This document shows, piece by piece, positions 1 to 10,366 of a stretch of 64,000 nucleotides of DNA (the first letter of the stretch is position 1; each line of letters opens with the position of its first letter). The stretch is from assembly GCA_948144175.1 (NCBI GenBank), contig CANXME010002474.1, positions 186,001-250,000 on the forward strand, written 5' to 3'. The translations under genes were made by a program, and so were the position numbers. This stretch comes from Closterium sp. NIES-65 (lineage: Eukaryota; Streptophyta; Zygnematophyceae; Desmidiales; Closteriaceae). The notes below the pieces were generated by a model that was not told where the DNA came from, did no database searches, and worked only from the letters and a program-made list of their open reading frames with translations.

Positions 1-1195
1 GATCTGGCTGCGCCGCCCACCTGGCTTCACTGGGTCGTTTCCTCCTGGTACCCAGTGGAGCCTCCGGTGGCCGGTCTACAGTCTCCGCCAGGCGCCACGT
101 GAGTGGCACGACACACTGAGGACTACTCTTGCGGCACTTGGGTTCGCGCCCTCTACTGCTGACCCGTCGCTGTTTCTGCGCACCGACACTTCGCTGCCGT
201 TGTTCTACATCCTCGTGTACGTCGACGACTTGGTCTTTGCCACTGTTGACACTGAGGCTCTCGCCCACGTGAAGTTGGAGTTGCAGAAGAGACACACGTG
301 CACAGACCTGGGTGAACTGCGCAGCTACCTTGGCTTGCAGATCACCCAGGACAGAGCACGCCACACCATCACACTGACTCAGTCACACATGGTGCAGCAG
401 GTCCTTCAGCTCTTCGGCTTCACCTGGTCCTCAGCACAGGCCACTCTTCTGGCTATAGGTCACTCGCTCGCAGCTCTGCCTTCGGATGAGTCCGTAGAGC
501 CGAGTGGTCCTTACCCAGAGCTAGCTGGTTGCCTCATGTACCTGATGACTTGCACTCGTCCTGACCTAGCATACCCTCTTGGCCTTCTGGCCCGCTACGT
601 GGCTCCTGGCAAGCACTGAAAGGTGCACTGGGATGCTGCAAAGAGGGTATTGCGCTACTTGTGCAGTACATCGGGCATGGGGCTCGTGCTTGGAGGAGGG
701 AGCTCAGATGTTCTCACTGGGCACTCAGACGCTTCTTGGGTTGACGACCAGGCTACTCAGCGGTCGTCATAGTGTTACACCTGCAGCCTTGGCTCTGGTT
801 CAGTTTCTTGGCGTTCTACTCGCTCGCTTTCTGTTCTCAGCTCCAGTTGTGAGGCTGAGATCTGAGCCGGAGCCATGGCTGCACAGGAGCTACGCTGGCT
901 GACCTACCTGCTGACCGACTTGGGAGAGCGGCCTAGTTCTCCTCCAGTGCTGTACGTCGACAACAAGGCTGCCATTGCCTTGTGTGAGGAGCACAGACTG
1001 GAGCATAGAACGAAGCACAGCGCTCTCCGTTACTTCCTGGCTCGAGAGCTGCTGCAGCGCGGTCAGCTTTGTCTGCTTTACGTGGCCACTCAGGCCAACA
1101 CCGCTGATATATTCACCAAGGCACTTCAGCCTGGTGATCATCAGCGCTTCTGCACTATGCTGGGGCTGGTGCCCAATTTTCCTCACTTGCTGTAG
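1..1195 (+). pseudogene. Copia-1: 3' part of Copia polyprotein (RT C-terminus + RNase H), broken
   Basis: This is the end of a Ty1/Copia polyprotein, entering from the left edge of the window. The reading frame from base 2 gives the RT segment with WLRRPPGFTGSFPPGTQWSL, the YVDD catalytic box near base 215, and the RNase H region with the LYVDNKAAIALCEEHRLEHR stretch and the terminal NTADIFTKAL motif. Three in-frame stops break it: TGA at 617 (CGA in the related copies), TAG at 770 (CAG in Copia-3) and TGA at 863 (TAC in Copia-2 and Copia-3). Everything upstream (gag, protease, integrase) lies outside the window. It is the same family as the elements at 5929 and 18381. It cannot make active enzyme. 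Confidence 0.93.
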
Positions 1196-1424
1196 GCTTT
1201 GCCTGTGCTGTGATCTCTATATATGTATACCTGCTTGTTTGCTTTGCTCGGTTGAGATCACCTTGCTGTTTGTGTTGCATATATGCCTCTGCATGTGAAC
1301 TGGCCCTGTGGCCCTTTGCTTGTGCTCAGAGTGTGTGGTGACGTTGTGATCCACCCTGAGCTTGTTTGCCCTTATTGACTGGTCTTGTGACCTCTTGCTC
1401 TCCCCCACTTTGCCTATGGGGGTG
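1196..1424 (+). other. Copia-1 3' non-coding region and polypurine tract
   Basis: This stretch lies between the last pol codon and the LTR. A block around 1290-1424 is conserved in the same place in all three Copia copies (compare 13010-13146 and 25425-25558). It ends in CCCCCA...TGGGGG, able to form a small hairpin, followed by the purine run next to the LTR (plus-strand primer site). Confidence 0.7.
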
Positions 1425-1552
1425 TGTCAAACATTATATATGTGTTATTGCTGTGTAGGCTGTAGTGGGTTAGCCTTTAAGGGGTACACAACTCTAGGGT
1501 TTCATACTTGTACTCCAATGTTTCATAGTTCAATCACTTCTGGATTCTAAAA
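1425..1552 (+). repeat. Copia-1 3' LTR
   Basis: The LTR starts TGTCAAACATTATA after the GGGGGTG purine run and matches the 130-132 bp LTRs of Copia-2 and Copia-3 along its length. Its right end (about 1552) runs straight into Gypsy LTR sequence, so Copia-1 inserted in that LTR. The exact last base and the target duplication cannot be fixed because the 5' LTR is outside the window. Confidence 0.8.
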
Positions 1553-1553
1553 C

Positions 1554-1722
1554 GGGCTAGTCCCAAAGCGTAGGCCGACACGGCCTGTCCAGCAATGCGA
1601 GGTTTGGGAAACCAGTACGCGCGAAGTCGGCGAAGCCCCGTTAGTAGTAACGGGCGAACAACGGCTGCTGCTGTACGCGGTGTTGCAGGGTGCGCTAAGG
1701 AATATCGAGAAAATTCCTTACA
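1554..1722 (-). repeat. Gypsy 3' LTR, truncated
   Basis: This matches 14109-14275 closely. It begins (minus strand) TGTAAGGAATTTTC at 1722, beside the purine tract. At 1553-1554 the match stops because Copia-1 sequence begins. Confidence 0.9.
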
Positions 1723-1743
1723 CTACCCCCCCCCCCCCCCCCC
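1723..1743 (-). other. Gypsy polypurine tract
   Basis: On the minus strand a run of about 17 G followed by TAG directly precedes the LTR start TGTAAGG. This is the expected site and composition for plus-strand DNA priming. Confidence 0.8.
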
Positions 1744-1762
1744 TTCCAAGAAGCCCCCTCCG

Positions 1763-1955
1763 CTACGCGAGTGCGTGTATATCGCGGAAATCCCGGCTCC
1801 TCAGGTACACTTGCAGGGCAGGGTGGTTTTCAATGTTGGCCAAGGGCACCCAGCTATCTTCCGTTGGCGTGCGATCCTACCAGCGAACGAGGAATTCGAT
1901 CCTCCTGATTCCCGTAGGGTGTCGAATCCGATGGCTCATGATTTTTCGGGCTCGA
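1763..1955 (-). pseudogene. Gypsy chromodomain remnant, frameshifted
   Basis: Downstream of the integrase, one base out of the pol frame, the minus strand reads EKIMSHRIRHPTGIRRIEFL, then VRW, a TAG stop, and TEDSWVPLANIENHP. This follows the chromodomain pattern (EKI.. RR....EFLV+W ... SWVPLANI, equivalent to the usual WEPEENL). The frame is lost at a run of As near 1950. The domain end coincides with a stop at 1763. Chromodomains of this type steer integration to modified chromatin (established for chromoviruses). Confidence 0.75.
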
Positions 1956-3891
1956 TGATCGGCTCCGATGCAGGGCGAGTCATGGATGGCGGGCGGTGAC
2001 GAGGCAGTTGGCTTGTGGTTGGGATGTATGGGCAAAGTAGGCTGACATGGAACGAAGAGCTGATGTACCAGTCCGTCGGCAACAGTAGGTGAGCTGTCAC
2101 TGGGGTAATCATGTGGCTGATTTGGAATGGTCCACAGTAGCGGGGTCGTAATTTCGGTACGACGGGCAGTCTTAAGTTCTGTGTGTCGAGCAGTACGTAA
2201 TCCCCTGACTGGTACGTGACTAGGCGGCGGTGGCGGTCAGCGTTGCGTTTAGCGATGACGTTGGCTTTTATAATTGCTTCGGCGGCTCTGGTGCGGGCAG
2301 CTTGCAGAATTTCGGCGAATTGCTGTGCACGTGGTGTTGGGTTGTCCGAACTCGGCGCCATGGGCACTGTAGGGCTTTGCCCGTAGTTCAAGTAGAACGG
2401 GGTCTGCTGCGTCGTCGCTTACGTGGCGTTGTTATACGCGAACTTGATCAGCGGCAGCTGCTGCTCCCAAGTGGCCGGGTCGTCGCACGTGACACAAATC
2501 AACTGCTCCATCGTCTGATTCGTCCGCTCCGTTTGACCGTCGGTCTTGGGGTGGTACGACGAGCTGAACTGTAGCCTTGTCCCGAACTGCTCCCAGAGGT
2601 TCTTCCAGAAGTTGCTGGTGAACTTCGTGTCGCGGTCGCTGATTATCGCGGCTGGTATCCCGTGCAGTCGAACGACAGTTGCGATGAGCAGGCGAATGGT
2701 TTCTTCGGTTGAGATCGACTTCTTGCACGCAGCGAAGTGTGCCATCTTCGTCAACCTTTCAACGACGACCATAACTGCGTCGTTACCCCCAGGGTTCAAA
2801 GGTAACCCTGTGACAAAATCCATGGTAACCTGCTGCCAGGCGCGCTTAGGCGGTGGAATCGGCTGTAACTGACCCGCCTTTCTTTTTCGCGAGCTCTTCA
2901 TCACCTGACACGTAGGACACGAGCCCACGTGGTGCTGTACGTCGGTCAACAACTCCGGCCAGTAGTAATACCGCTGCAGTTGCTGTCGCGTTTTTTCTAC
3001 CCCAAAATGTCCCGAGGTAATCCCGTCGTGTGCCTCCTGCAATAGCAGTTCTCTTAGTAGTGAGTACGCAGGTACCCAGATGCGGTTGGTGCCTGTTTTT
3101 ACGTAATAGACTCCTCTGGCCTCTGCCAGTTGCTGTGAATTTCCGGTCGTGAAAAACGGGTCGGTACTGTATCCGTGGGTTAATAGGCCTGTTAGCAGTG
3201 GGTTGGTTTGGGCGAGTAGGATGGCGTGGAGTTGGGCGGTGGGACGTGTGAGTGCGTCGGCGATGCTGGATGCGCCTTTTTTGTACGTGACCATGTCATG
3301 GAAGTTGGACTCCAGATAGTCCAACCAGCGGATCTGTCGTGGGTTGAGGTTCCGTTGGGCGTGAAGGTACTGTAGGGATCGGTGGTCTGTCCGTACTGTC
3401 ACGTCTGCTCCCGTGAGGTAACATCGCCACACTTTGAACGCGTGCACGATCGCCAGCATCTCGCGGCCGTGTATCGGGTAGTTGCGTTCGGGCGGGTGAA
3501 GCTTGCGGGACTCATACGCGATTGGCTGAAGGCCGTTCCCGAAATCCTGCAACAGTACTGCTCCCACGGCGATGTCGCTAGCGTCGGTGATGAGCTCGAA
3601 CGGACGGTGCGGATTTGCGATGTGAAGCACGGGCGGTGAGCACAAAATATTTTTGAGGGCCGAGAAGGCAGCTTGCTCTTTCTCCCCCCACGTGTACTCG
3701 ACCCCCTTTTTCAGTAGGTCAGTCAACGGGGCAGTCAGCTTCGCCATGTCGGGGACGAACCGGCGCACGTAGTTGACGAACCCAAGAAAACTCTGCAACT
3801 CGGTCAAATTGGTCGGCGCGTGCCATGCTTGGATCGTCGCGATCTTTTTCGGGTCTATTTCCACTCCTGCAGCTGAAATAATGTGTCCCAA
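1936..3891 (-). pseudogene. Gypsy pol: RT thumb, RNase H, integrase, GPY/F module
   Basis: The frame opens with the RT connection motif GHIISAAGVEIDPKK. RNase H follows with FELITDASDIAVGAVL. The integrase has an HHCC finger (H..GHFG...C..C in SCPTCQ), then the catalytic acids in MDFVTGLP, IISDRDTKF and DGQTERTNQ. The GPY/F-like module appears as PRYCGPFQI near 2160-2200. A TAA stop at 2419 falls in the FAYNNAT motif, and the same frame continues to 1936. The position between RT upstream and chromodomain downstream fixes the order as Ty3/Gypsy. Confidence 0.92.
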
Positions 3892-4578
3892 AAACCCCAG
3901 TCGGTCCTGTAAAAACTCACACTTAGACGCTTTTGTTAGTAGGCGGTTCTCACTCAGTATTTAAAAAATTGCTTCGATGTCCTGTAAATGCTGTGCTCTG
4001 TCGGGGCTGTAAATCAGTACGTCGTCCAGGTACACGATGCCGCACTTATCTAAAAACGGGCGGAAGGCTTCGTTCATGGTCATTTGAAAGGTGGCAGGGG
4101 CGTTGGTCAGCCCGAAGGGCATGACGGTGTATTCGAAGGATCCGTAGCGTGTTCGGAAGGCTGTCTTAGGGCAGTCGGGTGGGTTGACGCGAATTTGGTG
4201 GTAACCTCATCGAAGGTCGATTTTTGAAAAAACCCGGGCTGTGCGCAGTTGGTCGATCAGTTTGTCGGCTCGCGGGATGGGGTAACGGGATTTGATGGTA
4301 ACCCTGTTCAGTGCTCTGTAATCTATGCACATGCGAAACCCCCCGTCTTTTTTCGGCGTGAACAGTATCGGTGCTGCGAAAGGCGACGAACTAGGGCGAA
4401 TGAACTCCTTCTCGAGCAGGTAATCGAGCTGCTTCCTCAGTTCGTCCAGTACGGGTTGGGTCAGTCGGAACTGTCGCTGTACTGTCGCCTTTGCCCCCGT
4501 TTCTAGCTCTATCCTGTGGTCGTGCGGTCGCTGAGGTGGCAGTCTCGTCGGTAGGTCGTACGGGAAGGTGTCACTGTA
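3892..4578 (-). pseudogene. Gypsy reverse transcriptase core, two in-frame stops
   Basis: The minus strand encodes [19 protein letters not shown], then a Ser/Thr-to-stop change (TGA near 4208) in the KIDLR-GYHQIR motif, MPFGLTNAPATFQ and the catalytic YLDD box near 4020-4035. A second stop (TAA near 3962) replaces a Lys in the AIF-ILSEN segment before KASKCEFL. All signature RT blocks are recognisable and in order, so this is a recently coding but now inactive RT. Confidence 0.9.
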
Positions 4579-5190
4579 CTACTTCAACAGTGCTGCCAGA
4601 TCACTCGGTACGCCGGCTAGCAGGTTCTGTAAATCCCCTCCTTTGTCTGCTGCCTCGGCTTCCCGAATGTCGACTGCGTACAAGTCAGCTCCTGCCGCTA
4701 CGACGCGTTTCATCGTGATCGCGTTGACACGCACCGACGAAGACTCGGGCGAGCCCCAGCAAGATAAGGCGATGTTGTTACCGTTTACTCGCACAGTGCA
4801 GTCACCCGTCGTCCAGTCGATTCGCGGATTGTGTCGTCGGAGCCAATCACGCCCAAGTAAAATATCGGTTCCGTCGAGGGTCGCTGCGAGCATTTCCTGG
4901 CTAAACGTGAAGTTACCCCCGCATCGGATCCGAGCTCGGTCCACACGTTCCCGTATCGCCAGTGGTGTGTCGTCGACCAGTATTGCGTCGATCTCAGGTA
5001 AGCATCTGTCCAGTGGCAGTCGCAATTTTCGTGCTGTGGCAATGTTGATAAGGCTGTGGCTGGCCCCTCCGTCTACGAAGATTTTAACTAAGTCCGTCCC
5101 GATTTTCCCACTAAGCAGTATAGGGTTGTCTACAGTAGTACCCTCCTTATTCGGCCGGGTGTGGTCGATTGCGTGAACCGGCATAATCAC
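4579..5190 (-). pseudogene. Gypsy aspartic protease
   Basis: The frame contains KIFVDGGASHSLIN, the retropepsin active-site region with DGG-A in place of the usual D-S/T-G-A, and further on TDILLGRDWLRRHNP, the conserved second half of the fold. It is in the same frame as RT but one base out from the gag frame that ends just upstream, which would need a -1 shift or reflects decay. It stops at a TAG (4579) before the RT. Confidence 0.85.
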
Positions 5191-5230
5191 TCGGTGAGGG
5201 TCGGTTGGGTCGGGCGAGCGGCGTGACCTG

Positions 5231-5928
5231 TCAGTAGAGGGCCCGTCTGCTACTGACTCCCAGCGTTTCCCTGCTGCTTGGTCTGTTTCTGCTGCTCAGC
5301 TTCCCCCTTTCCCTTAGCGTTTTCCGGGCATTCGCTCTTGCGGTGTCCCGGCCGGTTGCACGCAAAGCAGCGCCCTTTGAACGGTGCGGTAGCGGCATTT
5401 GCGGCGACCGCACGTATCGTAGCGCCCTCGCTCGTCCCACGAGGCCAATGTCCCCAATTGTTGCTTCCTTAGGACCCCGGTCTCGGTCGGCGGAAGAAAT
5501 CGAGTTTCTCCGCCATGGTGAGAATCTCCTGAAAATCGGTGAAGCCGCGAAGCTGGATTTCCTAAGCGATGTCCTGCTTCAGGCCGCCGATGTAGCGGTC
5601 GATGCGCTCGCTCTCATGCATGTATCCCACATGCTCGCATAGCGCCAGAAACCCGCTCGTGTAGTCCTGGACGGAACCGAGTTGGCGCCAAGTGCGGAGC
5701 CTCTGTCGCGCCGCGATCGAAGCCGCAATTGGCTCGAAACGAGCGCGCAGACCTGCGCACCTCCTGTCCCACGTGCGATACTGGGGCACCTCCACGAAAT
5801 ACGACGGCGCGCAGGGTCCGGTTTGTCCTTCCCGTGTCGGTAGAGTCGCGTAGTCCACCGGCTTCGTGACGATGACACGCCACCAGTCCATGGCGGGTCC
5901 TCGCAGCAACGACACGGCGTACCGAATC
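5231..5928 (-). pseudogene. Gypsy gag, C-terminal part with zinc knuckle
   Basis: Starting at the Copia-2 boundary, the minus strand encodes the typical gag capsid block SLLRGPAMDWWR and later the nucleocapsid knuckle CFACNRPGHRKSEC (C-x2-C-x4-H-x4-C) near 5340. TAG at 5562 and TAA near 5471 interrupt it, and a TAG ends it near 5231. Its N-terminal half is 7.35 kb away at 13279-13765. The frame is in phase across the junction once Copia-2 and one copy of its target duplication are ignored. Confidence 0.88.
5924..5928. repeat. Copia-2 target-site duplication, left
   Basis: GAATC immediately precedes the LTR and is repeated at 13279-13283 immediately after the other LTR. Confidence 0.95.
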
Positions 5929-6060
5929 TGTCAGAACATTATAGCTTACTTATTTGTGTAGGCTATAGTGGGGTCTCCCATAGGGGGTACAACCCAATTA
6001 GGGTTTCATATTTGTACTCACTTCATTCATAGTTCATTCATTCTCGTTCTTTCTTTCACA
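5929..6060 (+). repeat. Copia-2 5' LTR
   Basis: 132 bp, TGTCAG...TTTCACA. It is identical to 13147-13278 except for one base (CTCCC versus ATCCC in the middle). It is very short for a Copia LTR. Confidence 0.95.
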
Positions 6061-6079
6061 TGGAATCAGAGCAGGTTCC
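6061..6079 (+). other. Copia-2 primer-binding site
   Basis: TGGAATCAGAGCAGGTT starts directly after the LTR and matches the complement of the plant initiator-Met tRNA 3' end (TGGTATCAGAGC) with one mismatch. Confidence 0.85.
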
Positions 6080-6169
6080 CTCCTAGGGACTGCTTCTAGG
6101 GCCCACCGAAGCACGCCCAGAGGCGCGTTCTCCCTTTTTTTCGCGACCCGTTGTGTCGCCCCCAGCGGC

Positions 6170-6825
6170 CCGTCGCGCCGCCCTTCCCTTTGCGGCCCCG
6201 CCGCCCTTCGATCGCGGCTCCGCCGCGCTTCCTTAGCGGCCCCGCCGCCCTTCGATCGCGGCCCTGCCGCCCTTCGATCGCGGCTCCGCCGCCCTTCCTT
6301 AGCGGCCAGGCCGCCCTCTGCTAAGCGGCCCCGCCGCCCTTCGATCGCGGCCCCGCCGCCCTCTGCTAAGCGGCCCCGCCGCCCTTCGATCGCGGCCCCG
6401 CCGCCCTCTGCTAAGCGGCCCCGCCGCCCTCTGCTAAGCGGCCCCGCCGCCTTGCTCACGCGGCCCCGCCGCCCTCTGCTACGCGGCCTCGCCGCCGCGT
6501 CGCCCGTGCACCTGCCCGTGCACCCGCCCGTGCACCTACCCGTGCGGCCGCCAGTGCAGCCGCCCGTGCGCAGCCTACGAGCCACCCCAGCCGCCCGTGC
6601 AGCCGCCCGTGCATCGCCCGTGAGCCGCCCCAACCGCCCGTGCAGCCGCCCGCGAGCCGTCCCAGCCGCCCGTGCGGCCGCCCGCGAGACGCCCGCGCCG
6701 CCCGAGCCGCCCGAGCCGCCCGCGAGACGCCCGCGCCGCCCGAGCCGCCCGAGCCGCCCGCGAGACGCCCGCGCCGCCCGAGCCGCCTGAGCCGCCCGAG
6801 CCGCCCGAGCCGCCCGAGGAGCCGA
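6170..6825 (+). repeat. Copia-2 leader: GC-rich tandem repeats
   Basis: The untranslated leader between primer site and gag is built from two families of degenerate tandem repeats: GCGGCCCCGCCGCCCT with spacer TCTGCTAA or TCGATCGC (about 6190-6480), and CCCGAGCCGCC / GCGAGACGCCCGCGCCG units (about 6660-6820). The resulting Arg/Pro/Ala open frames on both strands are by-products of the composition. Confidence 0.8.
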
Positions 6826-6943
6826 CCTTCTGCTCCTGTGAGGCTCCTACTGTTCCTGGGCCGGCGCAGCTGCTGTGCTGCCGTGTTGCTGTGTCGCTGT
6901 GCTACCCGACTCTTCCTGCCCGGTGAGACTGTCAGCTGCTACA

Positions 6944-8020
6944 ATGGCCACCCCCAGTGTCCTGACTTTTGACGCTGAGGGTCGCGCCATTGACTTTGCA
7001 GTCTGGATTGAGGACCTGCAGCTGTACTTACTGTGCGATGCGATCGATGAGGTTTCTCTCTTTGACTTTGTCTCTGGCGTTGTCCCTGCCCCTCCTGCTG
7101 ATGCTGACCCCACTGTTCGCTCCAAGTGGGCCACACGCGATGCTGCTGCACGTCTTGCTGTGCGTCGCCACCTCCCTTCCTCCGAGCGTGCACACTTTAG
7201 TCAGTGCAAGACCGCTCAGGCCTTGTACGACGCTGTAGTTGCGCGCTACTCCTCCCCTTCCACTGCTACACTGAGCCGCCTCATGCTACCGTACCTCTTC
7301 CCTGACCTTGCTGCCTTTCCCACAGTCACTGACCTCTTTACCCACCTTCGCGCTAGTGACACTCGCTACCGAGCTGCGCTTCCTGCTGCCTTCCTCGCCG
7401 AAAACCCCCCTCCCATGTACATCACCCTCTACTTTCTAGTCACCCGTCTCCCTGAGTCCCTTCGTGCTGTTAGGGACCAGTTTCTCTCTGTCTGTCCCAC
7501 CACCCTCACTGTCGAACTCCTTGAGAAGTCCCTGCTAGCGGCCGAGAAGAGCATAGTCGCTGTAGGGGCCTCTCGTGGTGACCCGCGCACCCCCATCTTT
7601 GAGGGGTGTTCTCCTTCCCCCTTGCTACCCTCTGTCGCCTCTGCTGCTGCGGCCGACCTCGTTGGTTTAGAGTCGGTCGGTGCGGCGTCTGCCCCCAGCG
7701 GTAGGCGCCGCTCTGGCAGGAGCAAGGGGGGCAAGGGAGCGGGTGGAGCTAGCGGGGGCGGTGGCGGAGGAGGTGGGGGCGGCGGGGGGAGTGGGGGTGG
7801 CGGTGGGGGTGGAGGCGGGAGTGGAGGTACTGGTGGCGGCGGTGGAGGCGGAGGTGGCGGCGGAGGTGGTGGCGGAGGAGGCAGTGGGAGCGGCGGGGGC
7901 GAGGGTGGCGGTGGCGGCGGTGGCGGCGGAGGCGGGGGTGGCGGTGGTGGAGGTGGTCGGAGTGGCTCGTCCCAGAGGAGTGGCACTGGGGGTGGTCAGC
8001 GCCAGCAGCAGCAGCAGCAG
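6944..8020 (+). CDS. Copia-2 gag
   Basis: The start at ATG 6944 (ACAATGGCC) is supported by the matching start in Copia-3 (19479). The N-terminal 250 residues are a gag-like helical domain (DLQLYLLCDAIDE, LSRLMLPYLFPDL, LLAAEKSIVAVGAS), followed by a basic SGRSKGGKG patch and a run of about 70 Gly encoded by GGN codons (7755-7960). The frame then enters a Gln tract and meets TAG at 8021. The same frame continues beyond it. Gag forms the particle shell in Copia elements. Confidence 0.88.
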
Positions 8021-8067
8021 TAGCAGCACCAGTAGCAGCAGCAGCAGCAGCACCAGTAGCAGCAGCA
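8003..8067 (+). repeat. CAG/CAC repeat with three in-frame TAG codons at the gag-pol join
   Basis: A trinucleotide tract coding mostly Gln, with TAG at 8021, 8033 and 8057, all in the gag frame. Copia-3 has only a short Gln stretch here and no stop, so the tract expanded in Copia-2. Confidence 0.85.
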
Positions 8068-8341
8068 CTCTCGCGACGTCCCCGCCCCTCAGCAGCTCCG
8101 TGAGTGGTACTCGCAGCGTCAGCGTGGTGGGGCGTTCGGTCCCTGCACCTACGTCCTTCGCACCGGCGACCGCGCGGGTGAGCAGTGTGGGGGCACCCAC
8201 ACCGCTCGCCGCTGCTTTGCCCGCCTGACCGACGCTTGGCGCCAGCAGTTTCCGGAGGCCTCTGAGATCCCCCGCTGGGGAGAGCTGTCTAGGGCTGGTG
8301 TAGCTATCTTTGATCTTGACTTTGATGCTATCCTTGCTGCC
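8068..8341 (+). pseudogene. Copia-2 nucleocapsid-like segment after the stop codons
   Basis: In the gag frame this encodes a conserved block also found in Copia-3: QLREWYSQRQRGG, then PCTYVL.TGDRAGEQCGG.H....CF and RLTDAWRQQFPEASEIPRW. The spacing C-x13-C-x3-H-x4-C resembles a stretched zinc knuckle rather than the usual C-x2-C-x4-H-x4-C. That it binds nucleic acid is inferred from its position between gag and protease. Confidence 0.7.
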
Positions 8342-10363
8342 ATGTATGCTGTGACTGTTAGTGATGATGGTGACTGTTACTGGTGCTTTCCGCCCGACCC
8401 GGGCATTGGTACTGCTGTGTCAGGTGCCAGTGAGGCTGCTGCTCTAGGTGCCAGTGCGTCTGTGCTCTCAGGTGCTAGTGAGTCTGCCCTCTCAGGTACT
8501 GTGTCGGCTTCTGCCTCCCACAACTTCACCCTTGACTCTGGGGCGTCTCGCTCCTTCTTTCGGGACCGCACCACTCTCACGCCGCTTAGTCGGCCGGTTG
8601 CGGTGTCCCTGGCTGACCCCTCTGGGGGTCCTGTCCTATCTCGTTTCTCCACAGTCCTCCCGTGTCCGGCGGCTCCCTCTGGCACCCTGACTGGTCTTTA
8701 CCTCCCCTCGTTCTCTACGAACCTGGTGAGTGGTGCTGACCTACAGGATGTGGGGGTCCACCAGTTCACTCCTGCTCGTCAGCGGGTGACACACTGCACA
8801 AAGGCTAGCACAGGTCGCCACCTGGCTACGTTTACACGTCAGCCAGGGTCGAGCCTGTACACACTGACCACTGCTTCCCCTCCCGGTGCTGAGTCTGGTA
8901 GAGTCCCTTCGTCTGGTCAGGTGTTTGCTGCAGCGTCCAGGTCTGGTCCTGAGTCTGCCCCCTGTTCGTGTCGCCGTCTGTCTCACGAGACTCTCCTCTG
9001 GCACCACCGCCTTGGCCACCCCTCTGTGCTTCGGCTCAGAGGCATGGCCTCCCGTCTTCTTGTGTCTGGTCTCCCCCGGTCCCTCCCTCCCCTTCCTCAG
9101 GGCCCTGGCCCTGCCTGTGTCCCCTGTGTCGAGGGGCGCCAGCGTGCTGCCCCTCACTCCTCCCAGTTTCCTCCGACAGAGGCTCCGTTGCAAACGCTTC
9201 ACATGGACGTGTGGGGCCCTGCCCGCGTCCGTGGACTCGGTCACGAGCGCTACTTCCTGTTGGTGGTTGACGACTACTCGCGTTACACCACAGTCTTCCC
9301 CTTGCGCAGCAAGGTTGATGTCACTGAGGTGCTGATCGACTGGATCCGCGCAGCTCGTCTCCGGCTCAGGCAGAGCTTTGGCTCGGACTTTCCTGTGTTG
9401 CGTCTGCACTCGGACAGAGGCGGAGAGTTCTCCTCTGGCCTTCTGCGTGCCTTCTGTCGTGCGCGAGGCATCCGCCAGACCTTCACGCTTCCGGACTCAC
9501 CGCAGAAAAATGGGATTGCAGAGCGCCGCATTGGCATGGTCATGGACGTCGCTCGTACGTCTATGATGCATGCGGCTGCCCCCCATTTTCTGTGGCCGTT
9601 TGCGGTCAGATACGCGGCGCATCAAATCAACCTCCACCCCAGGGTCTCCAGGTCGGAGACCTCCCCAGCCCTGCTGTGGACGGGGAAGGTTGGCGATGCG
9701 TCGGCGTTCCGAGTCTGGGGATCTCGGGCGTTTGTCCGCGACTTGTCTACGGACAAGCTGTCCCCTCGCGCTGCTCCCTGCGTCTTCCTGGGGTTCCCCC
9801 CCGACGCCCCTGGGTGGCAGTTCTACCACCCCACCTCTCGACGTGTTCTGTCCTCCCAGGACGTCACGTTCGACGAGTCGGTACCCTACTACCGCCTCTT
9901 CCCCTACCGCACTCCTTCCCTTCCCCCGCCCCCGCTCTTCTTGGTACCAGGTCCCCCCCCGGTAGACCCCCTCCCCCCTCAGGGTCCTGCCCCTTCAGGT
10001 GTGTCCAAGGTAGACGCGGTCGAGCCTGTCGAGGTCACTGGTGACACTGGTGCTGCTGCGGGAGCTGAGCCTGGGGGTGCTGAGCCTGGGGGTGCGGAGT
10101 CTGGGGGTGCTGAGCCTGGGGGTGCTGAGCCTGGGGGTGCTGAGCCTAGGGGTACTGAGTCTGGGGGTGCTGAGCCTAGGGGTGCTGAGTCTGGGGGTGC
10201 TGAGCCTGGGGGTGCTGCGACTGGGGGTGCTCCGCCTGGAGGGGCCTTGCCGGAGGGTGCTGAGCCTGGAGGTTCTTCGCCTGGAGGTTCTCCGCCTGGA
10301 GGTGCTTCGTCGCGCCGAGAGCCACTCTCCCCACAGGAGCTACGTGAGTGGTTTGCCCGGCGC
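8342..10363 (+). CDS. Copia-2 pol part 1: protease and integrase
   Basis: The frame is the same as gag. The protease active site is FTLDSGASRSFF (near 8527). The GAG-pre-integrase domain is seen as LWHHRLGHPS. The integrase core carries its three acids in HMDVWGP, LHSDRGGEFSS and NGIAERRIGMVMDVARTSM, then WGSRAFVRDL and VFLGFPPDAPGW. A Pro-rich and then (A-E-P-G-G)n tail follows, encoded by a 15-bp minisatellite (about 10064-10310), before TAG at 10364, where Copia-3 has TGG. The order protease-integrase-RT defines Ty1/Copia. Confidence 0.92.
10064..10310 (+). repeat. Copia-2 15-bp minisatellite in the integrase-RT linker
   Basis: GCTGAGCCTGGGGGT units repeat about 16 times with variation and encode the (AEPGG)n linker. 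Copia-3 has a shorter array at 22555-22700. Confidence 0.85.
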
Positions 10364-10366
10364 TAG

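Noticed and set aside
5190..5240. Programmed -1 frameshift between Gypsy gag and pol
   Set aside because: The frames do differ by one base, but no slippery heptamer was seen and the element has many other lesions, so decay is equally likely.
6034..6633. Arg/Gly-rich protein on the minus strand of the Copia-2 leader
   Set aside because: An open frame produced by GC-rich tandem repeats, overlapping the LTR and primer site.
7429..8228. Poly-Pro and poly-Ala/Val frames opposite or beside Copia gag
   Set aside because: Shadows of the gag Gly-rich region in other frames.
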